This document shows, piece by piece, positions 62,780 through 64,000 of a DNA stretch of 64,000 nucleotides. Position 1 is the stretch's first letter; each line of letters starts with the position of its first letter. Below the pieces are notes generated by a model. That model made no database searches. It saw only the letters and a program-made list of their open reading frames with translations, and was not told the origin of the DNA. The stretch comes from Planctomycetota bacterium (GTDB lineage Bacteria > Planctomycetota > UBA11346), in contig JADGDD010000001.1 in NCBI GenBank assembly GCA_016745075.1, positions 931,125 through 995,124 on the forward strand. The letters run 5' to 3'. The position numbers and the translations under genes are program-made.

Positions 62780-64000
62780 ATGGCCAGCTCCTCCCATCCC
62801 CCTTCGTCTACGAAGAAAAGAAAGCCGCGTCCTTCTGCTCCCAGCATGCCGCAGCTTCAAAAACACCTCATTACGCAAGTTCCACGAGAAATTGCTGAAG
62901 TACTAGCACCCTCCATTGAATGGCGTTGTACGGCAACACGGATTACTGCCGTTGTTCCAAACCTTGCATGGTTAGATGTATTCCAGCGATATGCTCAGCA
63001 GTGCATGGAACAATACGCTCTACACTACCAAAGGTCTCTACATGTTCGCTGCAAACTTGATGCAGAAGAAGATAGTGAACAACAGCAAACCAATACCCTT
63101 GACTCTTGGCTGCAAGATCCCGGCAATGAATTTGCGCTAACCGCATGCCACCGGATTATTAATGCACCAGGCATAGAACATAACCCACTGTATTTGTACG
63201 GTCCATCTGGATGCGGAAAAACCCATCTCCTTCATGCCGTAGCCCATGCCTACCAATCTATGCTTGGCGATGAAAGCGTTCTCTTTATTAATGGCTCAAC
63301 CTTCGTTAACAAAGATGCCCAAGAACTAGCAAGTCGGAAACAAACACCACTGCGAGATGCACTCGACAACGCTGTTCTAATTTGTTTTGATGATATCGAA
63401 CATCTTGCTTCTCGCAATCTTGCCCAAGAAGAGCTTTTCCACATTGTAAATACTTGTTTAGAAAATGGCCAACAACTCCTCTTTACTGGTCCTCAACCGC
63501 ATAACCATATTCACCAGCTCGAAGAACGGCTCTCAACTCGTCTTGGCTGGGGTCTTTCTATTGGCATTGATATCCCAATGCTTGAAACTCGTATTGCCTT
63601 CCTACGACAACTTGCAGGCAGCGCTTTAGATGACATTGCTGAAAAAGATCTTCCGACTTTGATTGAGACCCGCGCACCGGATATGCGGCAAGTCAAAAAG
63701 CTTGCAGACCGTCTTCTTAATGGTGAAGATCTGAGTATACACCAAGACGACATCAGCTTTGACCGCATTGTGAGTTGTGTCAGTGATTTCTATACCCTGC
63801 GAGTTGGTGATATTATTAGCAAACGCCGTACTCGCCCCATCACCCTTGCTCGGCAAACAACACTCTTACTCGCTCGACGCTTAACCAACCACAAACTGGA
63901 AAGCCTCGGGTCTCTTGTTGGTGGTCGTGACCATACCACCATCATCTATAGTCTCAGGCAGGCTGAAGAACGCATAGAACATGACAGCACCTATGCTGAT
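62780..64000 (+). CDS. dnaA: DnaA-like replication initiator (3' end outside window)
   Basis: A DnaA-type AAA+ initiator, open for 407 codons to the window edge. The Walker A GPSGCGKTHLL (residues 141-151), Walker B LICFDDIEHLA and the domain IV signature GGRDHTTIIYSLRQAEERI are intact. The N-terminal domain I is short and Ser/Pro-rich and not recognisable as a normal helicase-interaction domain, so it is either diverged or a second DnaA paralog. Normal DnaA is about 450 residues. The start is the ATG just after the PilM-PilN stop; no strong ribosome-binding site. Its operon mate is unusual for a chromosomal dnaA. Confidence 0.88.
   Translation, partial: MASSSHPPSSTKKRKPRPSAPSMPQLQKHLITQVPREIAEVLAPSIEWRCTATRITAVVPNLAWLDVFQRYAQQCMEQYALHYQRSLHVRCKLDAEEDSEQQQTNTLDSWLQDPGNEFALTACHRIINAPGIEHNPLYLYGPSGCGKTHLLHAVAHAYQSMLGDESVLFINGSTFVNKDAQELASRKQTPLRDALDNAVLICFDDIEHLASRNLAQEELFHIVNTCLENGQQLLFTGPQPHNHIHQLEERLSTRLGWGLSIGIDIPMLETRIAFLRQLAGSALDDIAEKDLPTLIETRAPDMRQVKKLADRLLNGEDLSIHQDDISFDRIVSCVSDFYTLRVGDIISKRRTRPITLARQTTLLLARRLTNHKLESLGSLVGGRDHTTIIYSLRQAEERIEHDSTYAD

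Noticed and set aside
1..64000. tRNA, rRNA, CRISPR, insertion sequence or phage elements
   Set aside because: No cloverleaf, ribosomal sequence, spaced direct-repeat array, transposase or integrase was recognised on either strand; this was by eye, and a tRNA scan could change it.
1..64000. Riboswitch upstream of cobQ or of the radical SAM gene
   Set aside because: The upstream gaps are too short (about 70-100 bases) and show no cobalamin-box-like sequence.

Overview
The window looks like chromosomal DNA of a carbohydrate-degrading bacterium of the PVC group, most likely Lentisphaerota/Kiritimatiellota or a close relative. This is inferred from gene content: four type I sulfatases, three phytanoyl-CoA-dioxygenase-like (PhyH) proteins, two UroD-like proteins, a GH172/DUF2961 protein, a DUF4954 beta-helix protein, and a PQQ-propeller protein with the methyltransferase-like N-terminus common in planctomycete-type genomes. 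No rRNA, tRNA, CRISPR array, insertion sequence or prophage was recognised.

Positions 1-35,600 form an accessory glycan-catabolism region. In order it holds: a GH3 beta-glucosidase cut by the window edge; a PhyH / UroD-like / GH101-GH129-like operon facing an AraC regulator; a leftward run of GH42 beta-galactosidase, two sulfatases, a LacI regulator, a Tat-exported sulfatase and a CBM9-like lipoprotein, facing an AraC regulator; an esterase; an AraC regulator facing a PhyH-aldo/keto reductase pair; an amidohydrolase and a GH172 protein facing an AraC regulator; a broken secreted-protein gene and a secreted clan GH-A glycosidase; a second PhyH / UroD-like / glycosidase (GH13) operon facing a sulfatase-AraC pair; and a 1001-residue secreted PQQ-propeller protein. 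Five AraC-type regulators and one LacI regulator lie here, and no transporter is visible. The most notable pattern is the repeated three-gene module PhyH - UroD-like - glycosidase. In both copies the first two genes overlap by ATGA.

Positions 35,600-46,400 hold a B12-type radical SAM protein, a DUF420 membrane protein coupled to a MenC-like enolase-superfamily enzyme, a LOG-family nucleotide hydrolase, a tiny membrane protein, a glycyl radical enzyme of unknown substrate with its activase and a divergent AraC regulator, and an HDOD regulatory pair.

Positions 46,400-64,000 are mostly housekeeping: cobyric acid synthase, PhnP-like hydrolase, TruB and IlvE leftward; then a glycogen operon (GlgC, unknown protein, DUF4912 protein, GH57 branching enzyme, GNAT) rightward; then YaiI-like, DUF4954 and NagB; a membrane Ser/Thr kinase; a metallo-beta-lactamase-fold hydrolase; a PilM-PilN-like fusion; and a DnaA-like initiator cut by the right edge. 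Many starts lack a clear Shine-Dalgarno sequence, so several start choices below are stated as uncertain.
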